A stretch of 64,000 nt of DNA from Vandiemenella viatica (taxonomy: Eukaryota > Arthropoda > Insecta > Orthoptera > Morabidae): contig CM061921.1 in the NCBI GenBank assembly GCA_031002005.1, positions 176,646,935 through 176,710,934 of the forward strand. Reading direction: 5' to 3'. Below the pieces are notes generated by a model, which saw only the letters and a program-made list of their open reading frames with translations, did not search any database and was not told the origin of the DNA. This document shows, piece after piece, positions 54,479 through 64,000 of the stretch. The translations under genes and the position numbers were made by a program. Positions within the stretch are counted from its first letter, which is position 1; each line of letters opens with the position of its first letter.

Positions 54479-54660
54479 TCTATATTATTATAAATCTGTA
54501 ATGGAGTAGTTTGTTCTGACATCATGCAAAAAATACTAAACAGATTTTATGGGGTTTTCACAGTTGGAAAGCTTAGTTTGACTTAAAATCTGAAGTATGG
54601 CTTACAAGGATACATCAGCTGAAAATGAAGTAGGAAATTAAAATCTTTTCTGAACATTCA
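54479..54660 (+). mobile_element. Helitron-like 5' end fragment
   Basis: A|TCTATATTATTATAAATCTG, then TACTAAACAGATTTTATGGG with GTTTTCAC, a block typical of arthropod Helitron 5' regions (TACTGAACCGATTTTGATGA). No CTAG/hairpin 3' end found downstream, so a truncated copy. Confidence 0.5.
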
Positions 54661-56058
54661 CCTTTTTGTTATTGTTACTTATAATCTGGCATAAACTTAA
54701 AACTACTTATAAAATTTTGATGTAGCTAACACATTTTTAAACCTTACATTTGGGCTTAAAATCTGTTATTTATATCACACTACCTTAAGTGGGACCGGAG
54801 CAGAAAATAAAAGCTAATCAAGACATTAATAGAGAAATACATGTGACACTATCCTAATTACATTTAATTTTTTTTATTGGGCATTCATTTTGTAAACCCA
54901 ATAAATGGGGAAAGCCAATGAGTTAGTGAATGCTAATGATATAAGAAGAAATTGTGTAAATTAGCGAAGATAATTTACAGGTCCTTGCCAAATGGCCAGG
55001 AGCTTGTTTGATCCTCATGGGCAAAGTCGTGACCAAAAGTTAGTTTATGAAATGTCAGCTGTCTATAGTTATTATTGCTATGGTTTACTGTAATCCGTCT
55101 CTGCTCCCCGTTGAATGTTTGAATGATGCCTTAATTTTAACATCGACAGTTTTTATTTTTGTTACTAAAATCTTGACATGACTGATCATAAACCTCCAGG
55201 GATGAAAATCTTATAATTTTGTGTCATGAAGGAAAATATTGCATTAATATGTGGGGTATTTTTGCAGTGTGTGCTAAAACTAGTTTAAAACCATTCCTTG
55301 TTGTATTTCAACAAATGTGCTTAAACTGTGTGTGACAACTTGCACTGTTTTATGGAAAAAGAAACTGAGCTAACACAACAATTTGAGATTACAGACAAAT
55401 TTAATTTTCTAGTATGAGGGTTTTTTTTTTTTTTAATATTTGACTGCATCTGCAACTAACTTATATATGAAGTGCTAAATATCTGTAAATTTTGAAAATG
55501 TCTTGAATTTGAATTGCCCAAGAAAAATTAATTGTTCTGTACATTGAAATAAACTGCTAAAAAATATTCTTTGTATCTGTACTGACGTATTTAAAATAAT
55601 GATCCTAAAGAATAGGAAACAGCTGTTAGGCAAACAAAGGCTATGGAAAGTGAGCCCACCACTCTTTCTTAAAAATGAGAATGTCTCCTCCTCTTTGCTT
55701 CTTTCAGCCACTAGAATTCATTTTTGCCTCATTAACTTGTTTTTGTAAACTGCTGTAAGAATTTGATAACCATTTGTATCTGGAAATTAGTAGAAAGGAA
55801 ATGTAATCTCTCTTGCCTTGGATGAAGGCTGGTATTGAGTATGAAAAATCGAGTAAACTCAATTCTCCTATAGTTGAATCTGCTGCTTTGTCTATCAAGG
55901 CTGATTTTTTTTAAAATCTTTTATTCTTTAAATCTCTTATTTTTTAGTTTTGTTTGTTTGTGCACCTTCTCATTTCTCACTTTTTCAGTGTTGATATTTG
56001 TTGCCACTGAAGTCATCCATAATTCATTTAATTTATGTACTTTGGTTTCTGTTAACAG

Positions 56059-56418
56059 GTAGCAGCCTTGCCAAAAGAAGAGGTTGAGTTAGACCCACCT
56101 CCTCCTAAAGGTGTTAAAGGGAAGAAAGTAAGGAGCAGTCAGCCAGGCACTGGCTTGCGAGGACGACCATCTTCTAGCAGTAGTAACAGTGGTGGTGCTA
56201 CAGTGACCTCTAGTATGACTACTGCAGCTTCCTCATCACCTGATGCAGTTGTTCAGTCAACTGTGCCAACCACACCTCCTGTTGCCAGTTCTATTGGTTC
56301 AGCACACCTTCCCCTTGGCACTCAAGCACCTTCCTCTGTCCCAGGAAGTACAGCAACCACAACAGTGCCTGTTAGCAGTAGCATGTCTCATGGAACACAC
56401 AATTCTTTACCAAAGCAG
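56059..56418 (+). CDS. fs(1)h: BET gene exon: linker after bromodomain 1
   Basis: 120 codons, phase 0 at both ends, acceptor CAG at 56058 and donor CAG|GTATAT at 56419. It begins VAALPKEEVELDPPPPKGVK, which continues the bromodomain exon (LFLTK) as in other insect BET proteins. A basic patch (KGVKGKK, RGR) is followed by a long Ser/Thr/Pro/Ala-rich stretch ending SHGTHNSLPKQ. The low-complexity part is probably disordered. In BET proteins this linker carries phosphorylation sites and basic segments that help chromatin binding; that is family knowledge, not read here. Confidence 0.94.
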
Positions 56419-56970
56419 GTATATTAAATCCCAGTTTATTCTACATGGATGCATGTTTCAAACAACTGGTCTTGCAGAATGATTGTGTGTTTTTAAATGT
56501 GACTGATATTTGTGGAATGCTAACTATGAAAATTATATTTTTTGCTTTAATTATTGTTTCAAACTATCTGTCTAGAAACTATGCATTTGCCCTAGTACAC
56601 CTTCATATGAAATGAACAGGCAGAATAGTAGTGTTAGTTCCCCTATCTTACTGCATTTAAAAACTTTGACAGGGTTTATTATGGGACATCAACAATAGGC
56701 TTGTGGTTTTGAATTCAACACGTCAGTTGTCATTGTGACTCTTCTGATTCATTTTGACGCTGCTTCTGCCAAATCGGGCAGCTCATCAGAAGCTCATTAT
56801 TTAATTCTGTGATAATTCCAGTGAATCAGATTTATAAAAATATCTCCTTCAATTATTTAAATTACTAGAGTTCTTGCAGAAAATCTTGAAAGATAACTGT
56901 CGTAGAAATCAGATACATTTTTTTTATCTGTTAGTGTGTGTTTCTGTTTCACGGGATCATTAATTTTAAG

Positions 56971-57102
56971 GTGACATCTCCTGCAAGTGACTACCATGCA
57001 CAGACCATTGTAATATCCTCGATGGATGGCCAGTCACAACAGAGTACAGGGCAGGCTCACAATCAGGCTGCTGTGGTTGTTCCTCCTTCGCAACCTGCCA
57101 AG
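56971..57102 (+). CDS. fs(1)h: BET gene exon: second linker exon
   Basis: 44 codons, phase 0 at both ends, acceptor TTTTAAG at 56970 and donor AAG|GTATAT at 57103. The translation starts VTSPASDYHAQTIVISSMDG and ends AAVVVPPSQPAK. In BET proteins a QPAK-like end is followed by the KKGVKRKADTTTP motif, so this exon should lead directly to the exon before bromodomain 2. That next exon is not in the window. The exon is short and Gln/Ser-rich and has no domain of its own. Confidence 0.88.
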
Positions 57103-57283
57103 GTATATCCTGTAACTTTGTGTGCATGAATACAGATTTTTTTTTCTTCAAAATTTTATAAGGGAAAAATAAAAAAATTGTAATTGTATTGTGGTACTAT
57201 AGCTGTAAATAATACCATGATTATTGGGTGTGGTGACAGATAATTTTTCTTCTTTACTGAAACATATTTTCAATTTGAATTAT

Positions 57284-57310
57284 TGTATTCTCTCTCTCTC
57301 TCTCTCTCTC
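57284..57310. repeat. (TC)n microsatellite
   Basis: About 11 TC units in the intron after the last BET exon seen. Confidence 0.92.
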
Positions 57311-57479
57311 AAATATGGGTGGATCTTATTTACATTGCTAATAATGGAAATGCTTACAAACTGTTCATCAGTTGGAGGATCAGGCTAAACCTTTATTTGC
57401 TTGTAACAGACCTAACCAGTAGTATATGTTGGAAGAGTAGCTTTACAGCCAAATAATTATTGGGACCAGCAAGTTCATT

Positions 57480-57640
57480 TAAGGTTCAGGGCAGAGTAGT
57501 GCATGGAAGGGAAAAGATGACCGTAAGAAGCTGGAACTTGATGGGAAAATTTTCTTTTATAGGTAACGTTATTGTGCAGAGAATAGAAGGAACATTTGAG
57601 AAGGTGTCACCCTTCTATATTTCGAAGGGTCTAGAGTAGA
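57480..57640 (+). mobile_element. CR1-like LINE 3' fragment
   Basis: + strand: AWKGKDDRKKLELDGKIFFY, then EGVTLLYFEGSRVEIPN. The first part matches the CR1-like C-terminus (NAWKGKDD at 28.44 kb; KEGRDDHDHKLILNFRHK at 32.6 kb). Short, 5'-truncated. Confidence 0.55.
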
Positions 57641-57840
57641 AATACCAAACCTGGTGGGGGGAGGGGGCTCCTTTATTCTAACACCATTTATTTTCTGAGA
57701 TGTAATTGTTGGTACCAAGAAGTAGGCAATGTTTAGTAAAGAAATTCACACGGAGGAGGGAGTGGGAATTTTTCTTTTGACAGAAGGGGCCCATGTTAAG
57801 AAAAGTTTTCGGAACTCGTAGTCCAGAGGGTCCTGTAGGT

Positions 57841-58794
57841 ACACTAAAGTAGATGAAAACGGTGAGCAACGAGACACTGCTGCTGGAAACATCCACCAGT
57901 AAGCAGGCTATCCAACTCCTTAATTGTGAGAAGCTCGGGGATTTCGCAGTAAAATGCGAATTACATAAGACCTTAAATTGTATTGAAGGTATTATCAACT
58001 GCCATGACATGACGGTGTCCAGTGTTCCGGGTCCAGTGTGATAGGTTTAGGTGTATGGTGGGGTAAGTGCAGCAATGGGGCACATGATCTGGGTGTCAGT
58101 AGCACGCTCCAACAGATGTGCATCAACTGTTCCAGGCCCCATCCTGTGTGGAGTAGTGAGCGGCAAGTGTATCTTAAAGAGTGAGAGATACAGGAAAGAC
58201 CAAAGAGCGCATATTTTATGGTCAAGCAAGGAAGAAGACCTAGTCACTTGTCGCTCCGGTTTTTTGACTAGTTTCACCAAGATGGTTTTTCCATCACGAA
58301 AGAATGTGTTGCTACTCAAGGGTCCATTCCAGACGCGAGCACAACTAACTCGTGTCAACACAAAATTGGCACAATAGCTGCAGAGGTTGTAATACCCAAC
58401 ACTGTGGATGTAGGTAGCAATACGTCTGCAACCTTGACCACTCCAGCAGGATTCACAAAGAGTTCACCAGCAGTAGCAAGACCAGCAGCATCTGCTCCTA
58501 ACAAAAAAAGACTAGCAGAGAATCCGGCATCCAATGTTCAGGCACATGGACCCAGCTCCGTTTTTGAAATCCCTCTCTTCTTCTCTTTCCAGACTACTTA
58601 GTGGTAGGGAGAAGAAGGGGAAGAGGCCGAGAAAAAAAATGAATACCATAGTCTTTGACAACTTCACTGAGTCAGATATGTCTGTCTCATCTTCAGAGCC
58701 AGGAGAAACTGAAATGGTGGTGAACGAGTCTGTTCCTCTGCATGCAGCGAATGAAGACCCATCTGAAGTGGAGTGGGTAAAATTAAACAGCTAG
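57841..58794 (+). mobile_element. Jockey-superfamily LINE, ORF1 (gag-like) remnant
   Basis: + strand: SNETLLLETSTSKQAIQLLN with CEKLGDFAVKCELHKTLNCI and EGIINC (57864-58000), the RNA-binding-like start of Jockey/X-type ORF1 proteins. Then CINCSRPHPVW at about 58119, a CxxC-type knuckle remnant, and a low-complexity C-part ending EWVKLNS with TAG at 58792. ORF2 starts one base later (ATG 58796), the usual tight ORF1/ORF2 arrangement. Frameshifted in the middle. Confidence 0.7.
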
Positions 58795-58795
58795 G

Positions 58796-58883
58796 ATGGC
58801 TTCCATACTTCAGTGTAATTTAAACATTTTTACAGCTCACAAAGAGGAATTACAACTTTCAGCACTGCTGTGTCTGTCTTTAG

Positions 58884-58914
<31 letters not shown>

Positions 58915-58925
58915 CACACACATTT
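58796..58925 (+). mobile_element. Jockey-superfamily LINE, ORF2 N-terminus before the mariner
   Basis: MASILQCNLNIFTAHKEELQ, LSALLCLSLEKK: the first endonuclease block (compare ILQWNLNGFxxxxxELQLL). It then runs into A17 and (CA)n. The reading continues after the mariner as THHPVRSRIFTF at about 60243. Confidence 0.7.
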
Positions 58926-58927
58926 TA

Positions 58928-60234
58928 CGAAGGTTGTTTTTTAAGTAAGGGCCGTTTGCGCGTATAGTCCCGTAGTTTGCGCGGACGCCGCAACAATCCA
59001 CCGCGCCACTTGCCGGCATCCTTCCCGTTCACACTGATGCCAGTTGCAGCTCTGTAGCTGACGTGTACGCATCGCTGTGCTACTTTATAATGTTTACGAT
59101 TATTGAATCGCCCGCCGCGTGTGAGATACGGTCAGTGATACGTTTTTTGACCGCGAGAAGCCTATCAACTGCAGAAATTCATCGTCAGTTAACAGAAGTT
59201 TATGGCTTGAATGCAATGAGTGAAGGTAAAGTGCGTCAATGGGTTAGAGAGTTTAAAAATGGCCATCAAAACGTCCATGACAAAGAACGCTCAGGCCGGC
59301 CCTCTGTGATCACTGATGATTTGGTGGCTGCAGTCGAAACAAAGATTCGTGAGGACAGAAGATTCACAATTTGCACTCTTTCTTTGGAATTTCCACAAGT
59401 TTCAAGATCGGTTTTGTACAAAATTGTGTCTGAAAACCTAAAGTTTAAGAAACTGTGTTCTCGGTGGGTACCCACACTCCTCACAGAGGACCACAAAGGG
59501 AAGAGATTTGCCACTTCATTGGACTTTTTGATTCGTTACGAGGAAGAAGGGGATGACATGTTGAGTCAAATTGTCACTGGAGATGAAACATGGGTATCCT
59601 ATATCACTCCCGAAAGCAAGCGACAATCGATGGAATGGCGACACACAGCCTCACCCGTCAAGGTCAAAGCCAAACAGACACTGTCAAAGCGCAAGATTAT
59701 GGCAACTGTGTTCTGGGACCGGCGCGGTGTTTTGCTAGTGGACTTTATGCCGCAAGGAACGACAATCAACTCGGATGCCTACTGTGCAACTCTAAGAAGC
59801 TCCGCAGAGCAATTCAAAACAAAAGGCGCGGCATGTTGACAAAAGGAGTTTTGCTCACACCTCTCAAAGACTTGGGATTTCATTGATTCTTTTGGCTGGG
59901 AAGTTTTGGACCATCCACCATACAGCCCGACCTTGCTCCTAGCGATTTTCACCTTTTCCGGTACCTGAAACACCATCTTGGCGGGCAGCGCTTCAATGAC
60001 GACGATGAAGTGAAAGTGGCCGTGAACTCTTGGCTGTCAGAGCAGGCGGCCGAATTCTTTGAAGAGGGAATTAAAAACTTAGTTTTACGGTATAACAAGG
60101 GCTTAAATAAACAAGGCAACTATGTAGAAAAATGGGTAAAAGTGTGTAGAATCAGAAAATAAAAGTTTTTTTACAAAAGTATTTGTATCTTTTTTTAAAA
60201 ATAAAAATGGCCCTTACTTAAAAAACAACCCTCG
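58928..60234 (+). mobile_element. mariner transposon (1307 bp) with damaged transposase
   Basis: 26-bp inverted ends (GTTGTTTTTTAAGTAAGGGC within both) with one mismatch, TA on both sides (58926-58927, 60235-60236). The transposase from about 59090: EIRSVIRFLTARSLSTAEIH, GKVRQWVREFKNG (two helix-turn-helix regions), RSGRPSVITDD, IVTGDETWVSYITPESKRQS (first catalytic Asp at about 59583). Near 59793 a base is missing, shifting the frame. The block with the second catalytic Asp (HDNARPH) is deleted near 59850-59860. Another base is missing at the third block (HPPYSP, about 59920). It cannot be active; its ends look intact. Confidence 0.95.
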
Positions 60235-60236
60235 TA

Positions 60237-62470
60237 AACCAACACATCACCCAGTGCGTAGTAGAATATTAACATTTATAAAAAGATGATTCCGTGGTTG
60301 ATCGAGTGAAAGGGGGAGTGGCTGTGTTTGTTTGGAACATTATCCATTCCAAACCTGTTGGTCTCACCTCTCCCTTACAAGCAGTTGCTGTAAAAATATA
60401 TGAGCCAATATAAATGACCATATGTTCTTTATATCTACTACCAGATTCTCCAGTTGATTGAAATCAACTGGCTGACATTTTTGACGCAAATTTCTTGGCC
60501 ATTTCTCCAGTTGGGTAGACTTCAGCTCTTGCAGTGCATTGTGGTTTTCAATGACCGGTTGCACAAGAGGTTGAGAAATTTGTTGATTATTAGAGTGGGA
60601 GGAGTTATGCATCCTCAACACTGGCTAATTGATGCACTCTACCACTGCTTCCAATATGTTCTCTGCCACTTACCTTTCCTTGTGCTCTCCTTCAATTCGC
60701 CATCTGGAAGGTACTCTCGATCACGGGTATCTGGATTACTGAATCAGGGGTGTAGTCACCGACAAGAGAAGCGTAGCACATCTGATGGCAAAGTCTTTCG
60801 CTGCCATCACTTTGTCTACCAGATTGAACCTGCTGGTCCAACAACGAAGAATTGCTGCCATAAGGCACATTTTAAGCTTCGATTAGTCAGATTCACAGGT
60901 TTACAATAACCCATTCACATTAAACAGCACCAATGACACCACACCAGGGCTTGACCTGATCCAGTAACAGATTCTGAGGAATATTAACAAAGATGCTAAA
61001 GAGTACCTTCTAGATATTTTTAAGAATATCGGACCAGAGAAAACTTCCCAGACTCTTGGAAAAAGGGAACACTAATCTTTATTTTAAAACCTGGGTAAGA
61101 CAAATATTACCAGGTAGTTATAGCTTTGCCTTAACGTTTTTACGTTGGGAATTATTTCGGCAAATGTTAAACTGTCATGTGGCTTGGTGTCTAGAATCCT
61201 GTAATTTGCCGAGCTGCTTCCAGTGTAGATTCAGGAAGTTTCGTTCCACCTTGACAACTTGATCCTGCTGGAAGCAGCAATACAGGATGCCTTCATCTGA
61301 AACCAACGTCTTGCAGCTGTGCGCTTGGATATAGACAAAGCCCCTACCTGGTAGCATGGTATTTTAAAACAGCTACATTAATGGAGATTTAGGGGTAACT
61401 GGCCCCATTTTTTACAATTATTTCAATCCCAGTGTTGTTTCCGGTATTGAGTCAGTTGTGAAGTATCAGATCTTTTTATCCAGTAAAACAATGTTCCGCA
61501 AGGGTCTGTTTTAAATGCAACCCTTTTTGCTGTTGCTATCAACAGCATTTACACTGTAATAAGGAGTCCCATTTGATCTTAGATGAATTCGATATTCTCT
61601 GTCAGTCATTTGTTCTGAGTGGTGCTGAGAGGCAATAGCAACTCACACTAAACAGGCCAGATGAATGATAAGTAAGCAGTGATTTTCAATTTCCTGTCGA
61701 GAAAACCCGATGCCTACGTTTTAGCCATGGCTGTAGTCTTTTAGAGGAATCTTGTCTTACCTCGAGGAAGATTGTTTTAAGTTTTAATGTAACTGTTTGT
61801 TTTCTGAGACTCATATTTGATAACAAACTCAGCTGTTTGCCATATTTTAAAAATGTGAAACACAGAATCTTAAAGGCTTTGAATGTTTTAAAGAGTCTGT
61901 GCAGTAGGTCATGGGGCATAGACCGCCTCTGCCTACTACAATTTTATAGAGCCATTGTACAGTAGTGGTTGGATTATGGCTTCATTGCATGTGGTTCTGC
62001 ATGGGACAGCTATTTCTGGATGTCGGATAGTGTCCATCATGCAAGAATTCATCTTGCTATGGGTGCGTATCGCACCAGTCCCATTCCTAAAATTTGTGCC
62101 AAAGCTGGTTAGCCATCACTCGTCATCCGTCGGCATCTCATGGTATGACTCTTCACGCACATTGCCTCAACACCTAGCAGCGCCTTTTATGATGCAGTTA
62201 TGAACCCACCCTTTGAATGCTTCTACACTAATCGTAGGATTACCAGAACTGCCCAAGGACAATTTTAGAAGAATGTGGTTATGAGTTGCCCCATTTTTAT
62301 TTCCGGGATTAGAGTAAATTTGGTCCCTGGCTCTTGAATATGCCCACAACAGTTTTAGATTTGTCTGGGTACAACAAGCTGTTTACTGCTAACAATGTTT
62401 TTACTAAAGTTTTTAACCAGTTTCAAACCAGCATCAGAAGTTTACTCCGATATTGACAATGCACTATATT
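60237..62470 (+). mobile_element. Jockey-superfamily LINE, ORF2 remainder (endonuclease, reverse transcriptase)
   Basis: Endonuclease traces GGVAVFVWNIIHSKPVGLTS with PLQAVAVKIYEPI and ICSLYLLPDSPVD (60310-60470). RT traces WCLESCNLPSCFQC with FRKFRSTLTT, AAVRLDIDKAPTW (about 61315, catalytic Asp kept), NVPQGSVLNATLFAVAINSI (about 61492), RLIFDNKLSCLPYFKNVKHR with ILKALNVLKSL, and YRAIVQ..LDYGFIACGSA. The LGLIFDN..L and PQGS blocks and order are those of Jockey-type RT. Many stops and frame changes. A C-terminal segment reaches about 62460. Confidence 0.8.
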
Positions 62471-62949
62471 TTAACTGATAATATATTATTTTTAGATTTA
62501 AGGACAGATGTTGACCTAGACAACGATCTGTCCCATATTTTAGATAATGATAGTCACAGTATTACAAAGATTTTAAAATTTTGTGTATTGACCAGTCTTT
62601 CCCCTAAAATTTTGGACATCCGTGTATAGTTTTTAAGACGGATTGGGGGTCCCTTTACAACCACGAATCCATTTCTGGGTGTTTTTACTATATTTGGTTT
62701 ATGATTTTTATATCTGGCTGGCCCTTTTACAACCTGCCAGACATGTCTGTATGAAAGACTGTCCCACTGTACAGCCATTTTTTTTAATCATTTTAAATTA
62801 TTGTGCTGTCTGTATGGCTGACCTCTATACAGTCAATCATGCAGACAGTAAATTCATCTGTTTTTAAATCATGTTGCCATTCCATTTTTTTTGTTAGGGT
62901 GCTAATGACCCCCTCTGTTGACACACCCTACAGCCCTAACAGTAACAAC

Positions 62950-63170
62950 AACATTTTATAGGTAAGGGAGTTGGGGAAGTGATGAATAATTTGCCTAAAA
63001 TGCTAAAAGAATTTAACATTAAAATTTGTAAAGGGCATAAGTATATTAGTTGGAGAATTAACACTCAGAGAACATAAGATTATGATGATAATAATAAGAA
63101 GAAGAAAAGGGTAAATAAATTACTAGGGAAATTTCCACTGGAGCATGTTCTCCATCACAACTAATTTAAT
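62950..63170 (+). mobile_element. CR1-like LINE 3' terminal fragment
   Basis: + strand: FIGKGVGEVMNNLPKMLKEF, NIKICKGHKYISW, closely matching MMNNLPKTLKQFKVEICKMA of the 28.2 kb CR1-like LINE; followed by a 3' region with GGGAAATTTCCACTGGAGCA, similar to GGGAAATTGTCACTGGATCG at 32.83 kb. 5'-truncated. Confidence 0.72.
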
Positions 63171-64000
63171 AGGTCGTAAAAGAAGAATTACAAACTTGAA
63201 ATGGAATTTATGTCTGGTATTGATTCTACTCTGCTCTGATTCCTGGAGGACAGGAACTGGTTGTTCTACCTACCTCACTTTCTTTGGCTGACTCCTTCAG
63301 AAGTATCCAACCAACCTTTGTGTTGGATAAGTTATTCTTTCCAGTTGTTTATACTTCCCCCTCTCTTTGTATGCGCACTTTCACACATGCACTCACTATG
63401 TGCCAGTTAAACTGAACCTCATTGTTTGCAGCAACCAGTATTTTCTCTTGTTATGGTCATATATTTAAATATAAATAACAAATTCAGTTGTGTGGTATGC
63501 TGTGGTGTGTGCACATCACCCTTGCCAAATGGGCCACCACTCTGCATAAATAAGGTTTTAAACTGAAGTATTGTGTTCTACTGCCTTCGACTTTGTTGAT
63601 GACAGGTTTATTTTTCTTATCCTTTGTTATCTAATTGCCTAAAATCCTTTTCCTTTTGATTAGTTTTCATTAGATGTTCACTGATAACCAAGCAGATTCT
63701 TGTTATCAAACATATAGTTACTGTGGATGCAATAACTCAATCATATGTGCAAAGAACAGTGGTGGTTTAGCTGTCGGATATCAAATCATGTGTTGTGCCT
63801 TGAGGAGTGGCATCATAGGGAGAGTGATTTTTAGGCTGCAACATCATCATAACCAACGCTTGTATAGAAATTAAGTTATGCCTTCATAGTTATTTAATTC
63901 TTTTAAGTGAACTGTTTTGCTGACCACGACCTACAACATTGTTCTCTCTTACATTGTAGCTTCAAGATGGGGTGCAATTTAAACAAATTTTTAAAATTTT
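63171..64000. other. Intronic stretch without recognised features
   Basis: About 830 bp of the BET gene's next intron. No exon matching the expected basic motif or bromodomain 2, and no element ends, were seen. Confidence 0.5.

Larger units (their letters stand above)
23457..56058 (+). other. Intron 3 of the BET gene, about 32.6 kb
   Basis: Donor GTAAGT at 23457; acceptor TTAACAG ending at 56058. It separates bromodomain 1 from the linker and is filled with mobile elements, which are listed separately. Sub-stretches where I see no recognisable feature: 23457-24050, 25635-26387, 27140-27600, 27835-28165, 39990-40440, 43530-45985, 46700-48900, 53125-53870 and 54660-56040. These are AT-rich with many short ORFs that carry no recognisable motif. 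Confidence 0.9.
16367..57102 (+). other. fs(1)h: BET-family bromodomain gene locus, 5' part (fs(1)h / BRD2-3-4 orthologue)
   Basis: Five exons join to about 318 codons: a proposed 12-residue start, bromodomain 1 at about residues 55-154, then a basic and Pro/Ser/Thr-rich linker. BET proteins bind acetylated histone tails in the nucleus and recruit P-TEFb to promote transcription elongation; that role is family knowledge. The identity rests on diagnostic BET stretches seen in the translation: [10 protein letters not shown], the WPF shelf, [26 protein letters not shown] and [20 protein letters not shown]. Every exon boundary is phase 0. Intron sizes are about 5.1, 1.5, 32.6 and 0.55 kb. The basic KKGVKRK-type motif, bromodomain 2 and ET domain expected next are absent up to base 64000, so the last intron is at least 6.9 kb. 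The 5' UTR exons and promoter were not found. Confidence 0.93.

Noticed and set aside
57678..58010. 110-codon minus ORF
   Set aside because: Opposite the Jockey-type ORF1 remnant; no motif of its own.
59063..59839. 258-codon ORF as a host gene (SETMAR-like)
   Set aside because: It sits between 26-bp inverted ends with TA duplications and is a mariner transposase with a frameshift and a deleted catalytic block; no host exon is joined to it.
58930..64000. A further BET exon (basic KKGVKRK motif or bromodomain 2) in the last 7 kb
   Set aside because: I looked for the conserved motifs in all + frames between 57103 and 64000 and found only LINE and mariner sequence.

Overview
This is animal genomic DNA, most likely from a polyneopteran insect (grasshopper, cricket, cockroach or stick-insect side). 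It is AT-rich and intron-dominated, with canonical GT-AG splice sites. It is packed with decayed transposable elements (TEs) of kinds I associate with such genomes: tRNA-headed SINEs, Tc1 elements with familiar termini, mariners, RTE-, CR1- and Jockey-like LINEs, Helitrons and PIF/Harbinger. The order is an inference from repeat style; the splice structure and gene homology are direct.

One host gene is recognisable, on the + strand: the 5' part of a BET-family gene, orthologous to Drosophila fs(1)h and vertebrate BRD2/3/4. Five coding exons are seen: a short start-codon exon (16367-16415, proposed), two exons that together encode bromodomain 1 (21517-21747 and 23262-23456), a Pro/Ser/Thr-rich linker exon (56059-56418) and a second linker exon (56971-57102). 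All the introns seen are phase 0. Bromodomain 2, the ET domain and the C-terminus lie beyond base 64000. The intron between 23456 and 56059 is about 32.6 kb long and holds most of the repeats.

Layout. 0-16 kb, upstream of the proposed start exon: Penelope-like remnant, a LINE split by a mariner, two foldback elements, tRNA-SINEs, a Helitron carrying a tRNA-like block, and PIF/Harbinger and mariner remnants. 16-23 kb: the first coding exons, a hAT element with a MITE inside it, and a third foldback just upstream of exon 2. 24-28 kb: a Tc1 element holding a PIF/Harbinger fragment and a SINE, a Tigger-like element, and more SINEs. 28-33 kb: two CR1-like LINEs pointing away from each other. 33-39 kb: an RTE element nested in another LINE, with a 10-bp target duplication. 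39-43.5 kb: a LINE split by a pogo-like element at its FADD motif. 43.5-56 kb: mostly unrecognised AT-rich intron with a fourth foldback, a second Tigger-like copy, transposase remnants and MITEs. 57-63 kb: a Jockey-superfamily LINE whose endonuclease is split by a mariner.

I saw no sign of a new multi-gene system, CRISPR array, toxin gene or virus. The most unusual structure is a set of long-arm foldback elements (5.1, 7.5, 21.0 and 46.0 kb, plus a collapsed relative at 39.2 kb). They share short sequence skeletons but little else, and at least two lie inside transcribed introns, where they could form long hairpin RNAs.
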